DNA from: Amoeboaphelidium protococcarum
Lineage: Eukaryota; Aphelidiomycota; Aphelidea
Direction of reading: 5' to 3'
Assembly (NCBI GenBank): GCA_023515745.1
Contig: JALECJ010000011.1
Coordinates: 1 to 64,000, forward strand
DNA: 64,000 nucleotides
Shown: positions 13,813 to 23,050 of the stretch, piece by piece
Layout of the letters: every line of letters begins with the position of its first letter
Position numbering within the stretch: position 1 is the stretch's first letter
Notes under the pieces: model-generated
Told to the model about the DNA's origin: nothing
What the model saw: only the letters and a program-made list of their open reading frames with translations
Databases searched by the model: none
Position numbers and translations under genes: made by a program

Positions 13813-14355
13813 TCAGTTAACGTTGTCACCAGTTGATTAGCACTCGAAACGGTCGGCGCGATTCTGACTTCGATCGCGTAACAAATGCAAACTATCACAC
13901 AGATAACATTGAGGATATTGATCTACACTTAAGAACAACAAATATATTATAATGACTGTATCACAAAATGAAATCACCATTTGCTGAGCTATTTTGCTAG
14001 ATTTTGCAGACTTAATGGTTTACAGACATAAATCATGCAACTGATCTTAAATCCTCGTTCTTAATTCAGCTCTAAGTTATCCAATTTAAGCAGTGTTGTA
14101 ACCAACTTCGTTTGATAAAACGTCATAATCGTTTTTCAATTAGACACTATTCTTCTTGAGATAAGCCAGCTCCTACTATTGCGCGTTCAACTCCTTCTTA
14201 TTCGCGTCCATCTGTAACTTGTTCTCGTCCAGCTGTTGTTAGTTCTTGTCCAACTGCACTTGATTCTCAGCAAACTGTTTCCATAGAGCATCTGTCTGAC
14301 TCTACAGTCTTTTCAAATATTCCATTTAAGATTGGCTTTCAGACATCACGTCCAT
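13813..14355 (-). CDS. Coiled-coil protein with a C-terminal hydrophobic segment, unknown
   Basis: ATG at 14355 follows an in-frame TGA upstream, and TGA at 13813 ends a 180-aa product. Residues 1 to about 95 form a Gln/Lys-rich coiled coil (QLDENKLQMDANKKELNAQQ). A single hydrophobic stretch follows (about 120-140, MVISFCDTVIIIYLLFLSV) that could be a tail anchor, although about 40 polar residues come after it. The family is not recognised. The stop of the next minus-strand gene lies only 18 nt upstream of this start, so the two transcripts are almost end to end. Confidence 0.6.
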
Positions 14356-14373
14356 CAGGGGAACTTTATTTAT

Positions 14374-14749
14374 TCAAATGATTTGATGAAACTCAACAGT
14401 GTGCTGCAGTAAGCGATATAGAGACTAAAGTTGCTGATTGGAATCTCTGAAACAGGCATAAACAATCGATAGGAACGATGAGTAATAGTGGCTTAACGCG
14501 CGCCAAGCCGAAACAGGCTCGTGCGGACGTCTCACGCTCCTAATAATAAAATTGATGATGATTATTTCAACGGCGTGTTTCAGGCATTTCTGTAGCAAGT
14601 TGTAATCAAGCAAAGGGCCTCAAATCATTCGAAATTTTGTGTTCAAAGACATGAACTAAATCATTGATGGCCACTTTACTTTTTGCATAACAATGAGACA
14701 ACTCAAAAAACAGTGAGCTAAACCGCGTGAGATACAATTGTTATCGCAT
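14374..14749 (-). CDS. Small protein, two exons, unknown
   Basis: Exon 1 is 14749-14651 and exon 2 is 14589-14374, joined by removing a 61-nt GT-AG intron that contains an in-frame stop. The product is 104 aa. It is rich in aromatic and aliphatic residues, with a helical appearance (KCLKHAVEIIIINFIIRSV, SNQQLQSLYRLLQHTVEFHQ). An in-frame TGA directly precedes the ATG. No family is recognised. An upstream exon cannot be excluded. Confidence 0.45.
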
Positions 14750-14984
14750 TCATGCCGTCAAAGAGAACTTGAAGCATACAGCATCTGATGGATCAATGTC
14801 AAATATCGCGTGAACTAAACTCCATATTGTGAAATTGAAGAATGTCTTGAAGATATTGAGATTACAAAACGATATGAAAAAGTTATATTAATCTTAATTT
14901 TACAACACATTTACTAGTTTCAATAAAGCGAATGTGCTTGATCAGCCAAAGATCGCGAACGCATCAATCTTCACTTCGAAACTA

Positions 14985-15559
14985 TCATTACCACACGCGA
15001 CTTTAAATATAGCCAGCATTTAGGAAAGATTAGCAACGGCTAACAGTTCTCTTAAGATGGTTATCTACGCAAAATACTCTACTGATAATAGTGTTCATAG
15101 TAAAAGACTAAGTTTTTACCACAAATTTAGCTAATTTACTAGCAGTAGCAGATAAACTTGCAGCAAAGCGCGAATCGCGCAGTTTGTTGCGAAGATCCTT
15201 ATACTCCTCCGCTATCTGAGAAATTCTTCTGTCCTTAACAGAGACTTCACCTTGCAACTGGACATTTGTCTTTTTCAGTTATATATTTTCTTCTCTCAGC
15301 GCCGCATTTTCTTTTTTTAACATAAATATCTACTTATCTTTGTCTACAATGTCTGTTCTTGCGCGTCAAGCTTGTTTTGCTGTATCTCTCTCTCTACCAA
15401 TTTCTGTAATCTTATAAACTACTGCATCAGCGATTGATTATCCAAATTTTAGCTCTGATATAAAGATTTTACAAATTCGAGCGTGTTACTATCCAATAGT
15501 GTTACGTGGGCTATTCGTGTTAGGCAAATATGAGCCTGATACAGCACAGTATATTGCAT
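14985..15559 (-). CDS. Coiled-coil protein with a one-base frame break, unknown
   Basis: Two overlapping frames carry one continuous heptad pattern: from ATG 15559 (LVEREIQQNKLDAQEQTLQ) and, after a shift at a run of seven A residues (plus-strand T run 15312-15318), to KENAALREENIQLKKTN and TGA 14985. A missing base in the homopolymer would join them. A 65-68 nt intron upstream of the run is an alternative. The product would be about 190 aa. The helix-rich N-terminal part followed by a long coil is reminiscent of Zip3/HEI10-type proteins, but no RING finger could be found upstream, so no name is given. Confidence 0.45.
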
Positions 15560-16073
15560 ATGTCATCAATGGCGACACGTTAACCTCCGTCCTACTTTTT
15601 ATCAGTCAAGCAGACATAAGCTGTATTCTATAAAGCACTCCGTCTTTTATTGTACAAAAGTCATGAGCAACAAAGGAGAGAAAGAGAAACTTATGAGCTC
15701 AGATCACTTATCATCGCTATCGATCTTTACAAGTCATCACATCAAACTACAACCTGATTGATGGAAAGTTACGATCCTTGGCGCAAGACTGATCAGGGCG
15801 TTTTGGAAGTGAAACCAAATGGTTTGATTTATTTGCCTATCTGAAAATATGTTTAGTATCCTTGCCAATAATGTCTGCAATTAAACAGGACGCAATACAC
15901 GGTACCAAATGATCAAATCGAATCTCTATACTGCAAGACAGTGCTTTGTTTCATGTGAATATTCGAGTATTGTGCCAATCTCTATTGAAGTTTTCTCTTA
16001 CGCGATCTCAAACTCTGCCGTTAAATTAGTCTACTCTATCCGCCATTAATATCTATTGACACAGACATTTAAT
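15560..16073. other. Unresolved 0.5 kb between divergent genes
   Basis: Several short frames occur on both strands here. On the plus strand one starts at ATG 15664 (about 34 codons), followed by separate pieces containing Cys pairs (CQQC, then CKTVLC) that are split by TGA codons. On the minus strand a frame of about 120 codons without TGA has no obvious start. None is convincing alone. A small multi-exon gene or simply two promoters would both fit. Confidence 0.3.
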
Positions 16074-16763
16074 ATGAGGAGAGGAGTGGGTATAGCTGGG
16101 TTGCAGAAAATGAAGCAGGACTAAAAGTAGCTCAAAGAGAAAGGCTCAGAGTTAAAGCAAACATAGATTGAGGATATAAAGCGAGATTTGGAAATGCTCA
16201 AAGGCCAGCTGTCACAGTTTGCCGTCAAGTACAAGAAAGAGATCATGTCAGATCCAGTGTTCAGGGACCAGTTTCACCAGATGTGCAATAATGTGGGAAT
16301 AGATCCACTACACAGCATCAAGAGCGTGTACAATGTCATTCTGGGAGACTTTTATAATGAACTCGCGGTCAAAGTTATAGAACAGTGTATCCTGCACAAT
16401 CAAGGCGGACTCACAGATATGGATACTTTGTTAGGCAATCTGAATGTTGAGAACGTAAGCAGCGGTGACGTTAAACGCGCCATCAAGACGCTGAAACCGT
16501 TCGGTAATGGCTTTGAGATCATCCAGATTGGTGGGCGAGACTTTGTGCAGAGTGTACCGCGTGAGATGTAGCAGGATGACCGTAAAGTTTTAGATCTGGC
16601 GTCTTTGAATAAAGGACTGTTGAATAAGAATCTTATAAAGAAGTCTCTGCAGTGGGATGAGCCGCGGATAGAGTTAATACTTGCGCGTCTATTGTCCGAA
16701 GGCATCCTATGGCTTGATCAAACTGACGATTATTACGCGGCATCCCTGATTTTGAAAGATTGA
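16074..16763 (+). CDS. SNF8: ESCRT-II subunit VPS22/SNF8
   Basis: The 229-aa product (ATG 16074, TGA 16761) begins with RRGVGIAGLQKMKQDQKQL, the helical N-terminus of VPS22. It continues with tandem winged-helix domains (FRDQFHQMCNNVGIDPLHSI, DFYNELAVKVIEQCI, DVKRAIKTLKPFGNGFEII) and the terminal LLSEGILWLDQTDDYYAASL. The length is slightly below human SNF8 (258 aa). ESCRT-II (VPS22/25/36) links ESCRT-I to ESCRT-III in multivesicular-body sorting. TAM41 follows 64 nt downstream on the same strand. Confidence 0.93.
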
Positions 16764-16827
16764 ATTTACTCAATATATATATCTTTCTCTTCTCTACTTA
16801 TTTCCAGTGTAAGATATAAGAAAATTG

Positions 16828-17823
16828 ATGAATAAATTGTAATTAATTAAAAAGTGTCTTCCAGCGACGCATTTTGATGCTATAGTAGCCTACGGTTCAG
16901 GTGTATTAAATTAACATGGTGGCCTAGTTCCAAGATCTAAATCTGAACGCAGATCAAAGGCATCTAATGATCAACAGACTAATAACAATGAAGGAGAAAA
17001 GAAGATGATTGATTATATCGTGGCTGTTCCTGATACCTAAAGTTTCCATAAACTCAATCTGTAAAAGAATGCCAGTCATTACTCGTCCATTGCTAGATCT
17101 CTTTCACCGCGTGTATTGTCATATTTGACTGATCAAGTAGGAGGTGGGATCTATTACAACACTGGAATACCGTTCGAATAGGAGACTCTAAAATATGGCG
17201 TCATATCAACTTCTATGCTGGTGAGTGATCTTACAAATTGGGATACTTTATACGTGGCGGGTAGACTGTAGAAGCCGGTGCTATTTGAATCGACGAATTA
17301 AGAAGTGCTCTCTGCGTTTAAACAAAACTTGAACAGTGCTCTCACAGTGGCTGTGCTAATGATGCCTCAATCTGTGTTAACAAGATTAGAATTATATACA
17401 CAGATCTGTTAACTGTCATACATGGGAGATTTTAGAATGTATTTCAAGGCTGAAGATCCAAAGAAAATCCATAATATTGTATCCAACTAGTATTAGCAGT
17501 TTGAAGAACTATACCTCGAGACGATTAAATCAAGTCCACTGATTTCATAATCCACTCAAGATGGCGAACAGTTGTTGATGCGAATAGACAAGGACGATAC
17601 TGCCATAAAGGACGCGTTATTATCTCTACCGTAGAATCTTAAAGCGGGAAAAGCTCCTCACAATGATTATTCATAACTGGCTAACTATTTACGGAAAAGG
17701 ATCATCTCAATAAGTCGCGAACAGGCAATGACGCAGGCTGTGAAGGGAGTACTCACTGCTGGTGCCACCAAGTCGTTCAACTATGCACTACGAAAGATTC
17801 AAAAAGCATACCAAAAGCAATGA
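16828..17823 (+). CDS. TAM41: Mitochondrial CDP-diacylglycerol synthase TAM41
   Basis: The frame (331 aa) opens at ATG 16828. The signature AYGSGV occurs near residue 20, followed by an unusual Ser/Asn/Gln-rich insert, then MIDYIVAVPDTQSFH, LNLQKNASHYSSIA and the highly conserved YGVISTSMLVSDLTNWDTLY / VAGRLQKPV block. The family-typical C-terminus is ATKSFNYALRKIQKAYQ. TAM41 makes CDP-diacylglycerol on the matrix side of the mitochondrial inner membrane for cardiolipin synthesis. A later ATG at 17005 would lose the YGSG nucleotide-binding motif, so the upstream start is chosen. Confidence 0.93.
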
Positions 17824-17870
17824 TATTATTATGAATGTATCTAATTAAAGTATCCATTACAACAATATAG

Positions 17871-18050
17871 TCATTATTATTATTAAACTTTGTAAACCAA
17901 TTTCTGTCCTATCAGTCGATTACCAATGTAAGATCCAATACCGAAAAATACTCCAATCAGCATTGGAAACACCACCAGATTTCGCACATCCCGTATGAGC
18001 CAAGCATAATCTCTCAAGATCTTTTTTACCCTCTAATTCATTATAATCAT
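17871..18050 (-). CDS. Small single-span membrane protein, 59 aa
   Basis: From ATG 18050 to TGA 17871, a basic N-terminal amphipathic stretch (RVKKILRDYAWLIRDVRN) is followed by one hydrophobic segment (LVVFPMLIGVFFGIGSYIG) and a short tail ending in four TAA-encoded Gln. The composition resembles small mitochondrial inner-membrane subunits, but no family is recognised. It is convergent with TAM41, with 47 nt between the stops. Confidence 0.5.
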
Positions 18051-18317
18051 TTCAGTTACGCGAATCCTCACAAAGTAGTAGTTGATCAGAATTATAAAGT
18101 ATCGTGATGATATATATTGCAAGGGGGAAAAGAAACCTTTTAGAGTTGTGGCGAATGATCTTCATCTCTCTTTTCTTCATACTTATTGATCTCACCTCGT
18201 ACGTACAGTGGACAGATTTACCAAAATCAAGAGTAAAAAACTTATTAGAAATCTTTGAATATTTATCGTTAGTCATATTCAATTAGATTGCTGTTTGCAT
18301 ATTTGGTATTTAGAGCA

Positions 18318-20111
18318 ATGTGGAGCAGAATTAAGCGGATGATTAATGTAAATATTGTGGGAATGTTGCTCTGTGTTGCGATTGCTGTGGTGTTTAGTTT
18401 AATTGAACCTTTAGATGGTCTAACTCATTCAGCCATGCGTCTTATGGGTATTTTTATATCAACTATAGTGGCTCTTATTATTGTGGATTATCCTATATCG
18501 ATGGTCACCGGCCTTTCGCTGTGTATTTTGGCACTCACAAATTCATTGCAATGCCAGAGTGGTGATGGCGCGATGGTACTGGATTGCTCACAGTGTAATC
18601 CACAAATATGCCATCATGATGCTCCAGAGTCTTAATTGCTGGCAGCTTTGCAAGGATTTAGTAATGATGTCAATTGGTTGGTATTTTGCGCCTTCCACAT
18701 TGGCACTGCTGTAGAGTACTCGAATCTGGGCAAGCGTGTATCACTGCTATTGATGAAAGTGCTCGGTTCGTCTGTACTCGGTCTTGGCTATGCCGTGATG
18801 CTCTCTGAACTTATACTGGCACCTTTTGTTCCCAGTAACACTGCCAGAGGTGGTGGTATTGTTCTTCCCATTGTATACTCTATAGCGACCACTCTGGGCT
18901 CATTCCCGGATATTGAGAACAGATCCAAGGGTGGTGAGTTTTTGATACTGGTCGGCGCGCATGCCAATCTGATTAGTGCCTCTTTATATCCCACTGGAAT
19001 GGCTGCGAATCCCATAGTTAGTGTTAAAGCACGGCAAGTATTCGATATTGAGTTTGGCTACCTCCAGTGGGTTGGTGGTAGTCTGGTGCCTGGTCTGTTG
19101 TCTTCTCTCATAGTTCCATATCTCTTATATAGGCTTTCATTCAAATCTGCATAATCAGTTTAATCATAATAAAGATAATCGATATAGTCAGCTAGCGGGG
19201 ATAAATTTGGTAATCTTATTGGTCGATTGTCTAACAGGATAAAAAGTAAATTTGGTGTCGATCTAGGAGATAAAGATTATATTGCATTGCCAACTTCCAC
19301 CTCGGCCTCTTCCAGCTTGCCGCAGTCTCAACAAGTTAGAAATAGGAGCTCAGAGGTGATTACAGATTTTCTATTAGATGACGAGACTTCAGAACAGTAA
19401 GAATTGGAAGACACTGCTCATAAATTTCAAACTCTTCGAGCATAAATCAATTCAGAGTTACAATCTCTTGGTCCACTGTCTATTAGGGAATGGAAATTGA
19501 TATTTATACTCGTGGCCATGTTGACTCTGTGGCTTACAAAGAACTATAATAGATTGGATACAACTCTGGTTGCGTTCATTGGACTCATGGTCATGTTGTT
19601 CATGAATGTCATCTCTTGGGATGATGTGATTAGGAATTACAAGAGTCTGGATACTCTCTTCTGGTTGGGTATTCTGATTATGATGGCAAATCAGTTATCC
19701 CTGGCCAAAGTATCGGATGTACTGGGAATATAGATTAGTCGTCAGATTTCTCAATTTGATATTCCGCCTATTGCAGCAACGATCATCCTTGCCACGATAT
19801 ATTTTTACTCAATGTACATGTTCTCATCTCTGACTGGACACATTCTGGCTTTTGTGGGGCCTTTTATGAATGCTGGCAAGTTGTTGAATCCAGGTAGTCC
19901 ATTCCTCACCACTGCTCTACTCGCCTACTTTTCCACTCTCAGTGGATGTCTTACTAATTTCAGTAGTGGCCCTATTGTAATCTACTTCTCACAAGGCTAC
20001 TGTAAAGGTAGACTCAGATGGTTCGGTATTGGCTTGACTGTTAGTTTTGTGTATATTGTCGTCTACTTCTCTATTGGTCTTGCCTGGTGGAAAGTGATCG
20101 GTTGGTGGTGA
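18318..20111 (+). CDS. DASS-family anion/Na+-dicarboxylate symporter
   Basis: The 597-aa protein (ATG 18318, TGA 20109) has two hydrophobic halves separated by a cytosolic loop of about 130 residues rich in Ser/Gln (about residues 280-390). The first half contains the family motif LAPFVPSNTARGGGIVLPIV, and the second contains SLDTLFWLGILIMMANQL and SGCLTNFSSGPIVIYFSQGY, as in 2-oxoglutarate/malate translocators. It should carry di- or tricarboxylates across a membrane; the substrate and the membrane cannot be told from sequence. Only 12 nt downstream of its stop lies the left copy of the direct repeat that flanks the integrase insert. Confidence 0.88.
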
Positions 20112-20123
20112 TACTCATCTACT

Positions 20124-20165
20124 AGATTGATAGTTTTTTTGTATCTATAAAAGTGTATACATCAT
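20124..20165 (+). repeat. Left flanking direct repeat of the integrase insert
   Basis: This 42-nt AT-rich segment starts agattgatagtttttttgta and ends in catcat. It recurs in the same orientation at 22943-22985: the first 21 bases are identical and the rest differs by a few substitutions and one small indel. It lies 12 nt past the DASS symporter stop, so it may overlap that gene's 3' UTR. Confidence 0.8.
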
Positions 20166-20394
20166 ATATGCATGGTGATTTCAAACGTGTCAATGTTAAT
20201 AGAGCCTCAAAGCAACAACTCATTGACAACTTTAGCATTTTGAAACTGGATTCTTTTAGCCAAATAAATCAACACTGTGCGATGGGAGAGAGACACTTCA
20301 TTGGTAATGAATGATTCAGTGCCCCATTTCCGTGCATCTATTCCTTCAAATAAATAATTTTTATCAGGAAAGATTATCTTTTTTGAAATATACC

Positions 20395-21440
20395 ATGATG
20401 GCAAGTGTTAATCAAGTTCTAAATCAATTCTTTAATGATCCCAAGACTGGCTTTGTGGGTGCAGAAAAATTGTTGAGACGTGCAAAAGTCATCAACTCAA
20501 AGATTACCATGAAACAGGTGAAGGAATTCCTCGCCCAGAATCCATTAAACCAAGTGTTTCAGAAGCCAAAGAATGCGAAGCTCACACCAAAGATTCATGG
20601 TAAGTTAGGCCATTACCAGGCTGATTTAACCTTTATGACGAGATATCAGAGACAAAACTCCAACTATCACATCTTGCTAGTCGTGATTAACGTGAATACA
20701 AAGTATGCATATGTCGCAGCCCTGAACGATAAAGCACAAGAAACCGTATTGAACGCATAGGACAAAATACACCAGAAATCTATTAATGATGGGCGACCAT
20801 TTAAAGTTAATCAGACGGATAATGGTAAAGAGTTCCAAAACAATCGCATTGCAAATTGGATGAACGAGCATAGCATAACATCACAATGTTGTGAAAAGGA
20901 TGACGAGAAGTGTCTAGGCGTAGCAGAGAGGTTCAATCGCACTATAAAACTCATGATTGAAAAGTATCTGACAAGTAAGAACACGAATAGATGGATTGAT
21001 AAGTTGCAAGACTTTGTTCGAAACTACACTCATCTTTTCATAATAGCATCTCCAAGATACCCGAGCGGCTAGAAATGTATGATGAAGCAGAACTGATAAG
21101 GAAAAGCATTGCTCACAATAATCGTGTCACCAATTCTGTAATCAAACGAGGTGACTTTGTAAGGTTACTGAATAAACGAGGCGCATTTGAGAAAGAGGGT
21201 CAACTGAAAGTTTACGTTGTTGAAGAAGTGAGGTTGAATAGTGTGCGGGTAGCAAGCAAACATCAAAAGTTCAATTTGTTTGAAGTATTGAAGGGTTCCC
21301 CTCAAAGTCAAGACATTGACAACTCATTAAGGCAGAAGCAAATTGACAGCTACAGAGCTGATAAACGTATACGCGAACGTGAAGGTATTGAGCCCGATAG
21401 AAGACAAAATAAAAGATTACGAAAGTAACGGATTTATTGA
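20395..21440 (+). pseudogene. Retroviral-type (Maverick/Polinton-like) DDE integrase, frame-broken
   Basis: From ATG 20395 the frame codes an N-terminal helical region and an rve core with D77 (HYQADL), D142 (NQTDNGKEF) and E178 (GVAERFNRT), i.e. the D,D-35-E arrangement. YIDxL-like and RNYTH segments follow. After the T run at 21035-21038 the frame stops being meaningful, and the homologous reading continues in another frame with an SH3-like C-terminal segment (RGDFVRLLNKRGAFEKEGQ, VYVVEEV) to TGA 21438. A one-base loss in the T run, or a programmed shift, would explain this. By eye only two Gln codons are TAA/TAG. There is no zinc-binding HHCC motif, so the N-terminus may be incomplete. Confidence 0.75.
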
Positions 21441-21477
21441 CACCATTAAAACCAGTAGGAGAGGTATGCTATTAAAA

Positions 21478-22778
21478 TCAATTATCATTACAATGTCGTT
21501 GTTGGCAAACATAGGCAATAGCAGCAGCGTCTTCAGGAATTTGGCCGACAATACACAATTCCTCAACAGCATTCATCAACGGAGTCGCCATGGAGCAGTA
21601 CGGCAAGTTTTTAGGTGCTCTTTCCTGATGCGTGAAGCCTCGACCGCGATGAATGGCAAACGGAATGAACTTGCAACCTCTACGAGCAAAGTACAAGCTT
21701 CCGCTATCCCCACCCTGGCAAAATGCCTCGCCAGATGTCCAGACAACTTCAATCATATCAGTCCATCGTTGCCTTGTTTTCGAAAACTCCACAGAACTCG
21801 AGAGACTATGCAGATAACCAAGTGTCAATCCGGATGCATTGCCAAACTTGTAGACAGGCGTTCCCAATTCAAACACTGTGTGATCCGGTATCCGATTAAT
21901 ACTTTCATCCTCATCACAAATGCAAAATATCGAGTCGTGATCAACCGCATCCATCAATTCCACCGCAGCAGCATCGATAGAGTCAGTCTCAACCCTGAGT
22001 GCAAGAGTCTGAGGAACACAATGTGCGGCCGTTAATGTAAACACTTTCGAATTCACATGTAAGAATCCTCCAACGGTGCCATTACCAAAGGAATTCCCAA
22101 AGTGTTTGGTCGACTGCCGCCCTGAGAACAATCAAGAGTAAAGTCTTGGCGCGGACCTCGATTAAAGCTGATTATTTCCAAAACAGATTCGGCAGTAAAA
22201 TCTTTGCAGCTCCAATTCTTGCGAAAAGCCTCCTCAAACTCCTGCTGATGGACATCAGAAGTCGCCAAGATCCGCCTGTGGCGCGTGCCGGACACTCTCC
22301 ACGAGTGAACACCTACTTTGCGAAATATATCTTCAATAATCTTCGAGACACCAAGAATTGTGAATGCGTATGCTACTTCTTCAGCAGTCCAAGTCAGTTC
22401 GTTTGACATTGTTCGGCGGTTATTATCTACAATGTCTTCTATACAAGACTTGATCTCCAGGCGGCTTCCTTTTGCAATGTAGCCTGGTTGCAAAAGACAC
22501 AACTTCGACTTTCGATATGAAGAAATCTTTTCGATGTTAGACGGCGACTCGAACAGTACGTCAAGTCCATGATCGATAATCTTGATCATAAACCTGCGGA
22601 ATGGCATCGGCACAAAGTATCCGTCTAATTTCAGCAGTGCCTTCTCTCTGGCGAGCTTCACGGGTTCGGTGTTCAGCCAAGCAAAGAATCGGTCGGATAG
22701 TAAAGTGTTATTCATTTCGGTACCATCTTCCGTTGAAGCCACAGATAAGCTATTCAGACCACCGGTAATCGCATCCAT
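21478..22778 (-). CDS. Trypsin-like peptidase with novel N-terminal domain, frame break in the middle
   Basis: ATG 22778 opens a domain of about 240 residues that I do not recognise. This frame ends at TGA 22053-22055. Before that stop (by about 22131) a second frame carries a chymotrypsin-fold peptidase: GNGTVGGFLHVNSKVFTLTAAHC with the catalytic His, a candidate Asp in AVDHDS, and CQGGDSGS with the nucleophilic Ser, ending at TGA 21478. A one-base loss near a GGG run at about 22121 or a -1 shift would fuse the two. All 13 Gln codons seen are CAA/CAG. The sequence before the ATG resembles a 3' splice site (ttctaacag), so a leader intron is possible. Confidence 0.65.
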
Positions 22779-22942
22779 TTCTGTTAGAATAAGCAAAACA
22801 GAATAGATAAAAGTCAATTAAATAGTATACGTGCCGTGTGGCTGAGCTCTATTGATCAGAGATCAAGAAACAAAGTGGCGCAGCAAATTTCTCCTTATCC
22901 GAGACGACGGTCAAGGTTAGCGACAGAACATAAAACCCAACA

Positions 22943-22985
22943 AGATTGATAGTTTTTTTGTATTTATAAAAAGTATATGCATCAT
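22943..22985 (+). repeat. Right flanking direct repeat of the integrase insert
   Basis: This is the second copy of the 42-nt AT-rich direct repeat at 20124-20165, same orientation, about 85-90% identical by eye. It sits in the 272-nt gap between the start of the peptidase gene and the stop of the MFS transporter, antisense to the latter. Confidence 0.8.
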
Positions 22986-23050
22986 TAATAATTCTATTCT
23001 CAAATCACTCTTTGATAAAGTGCATTTACCCACCACAAATATTCAATCTA

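Larger units (their letters stand above)
20124..22985. mobile_element. Putative integrase/peptidase element bounded by direct repeats
   Basis: About 2.86 kb runs from the left to the right 42-nt repeat. It contains a plus-strand DDE integrase and a convergent minus-strand trypsin-like peptidase gene, with 37 nt between their stops. Both genes have frame breaks, and both use CAA/CAG for nearly all Gln, unlike the flanking genes. No terminal inverted repeats were found next to the direct repeats. Ciliate genomes are known to hold Maverick/Polinton-related (Tlr) elements that encode such integrases. This could be a decayed fragment of one, or an unrelated small element. The boundaries are inferred. 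Confidence 0.55.
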
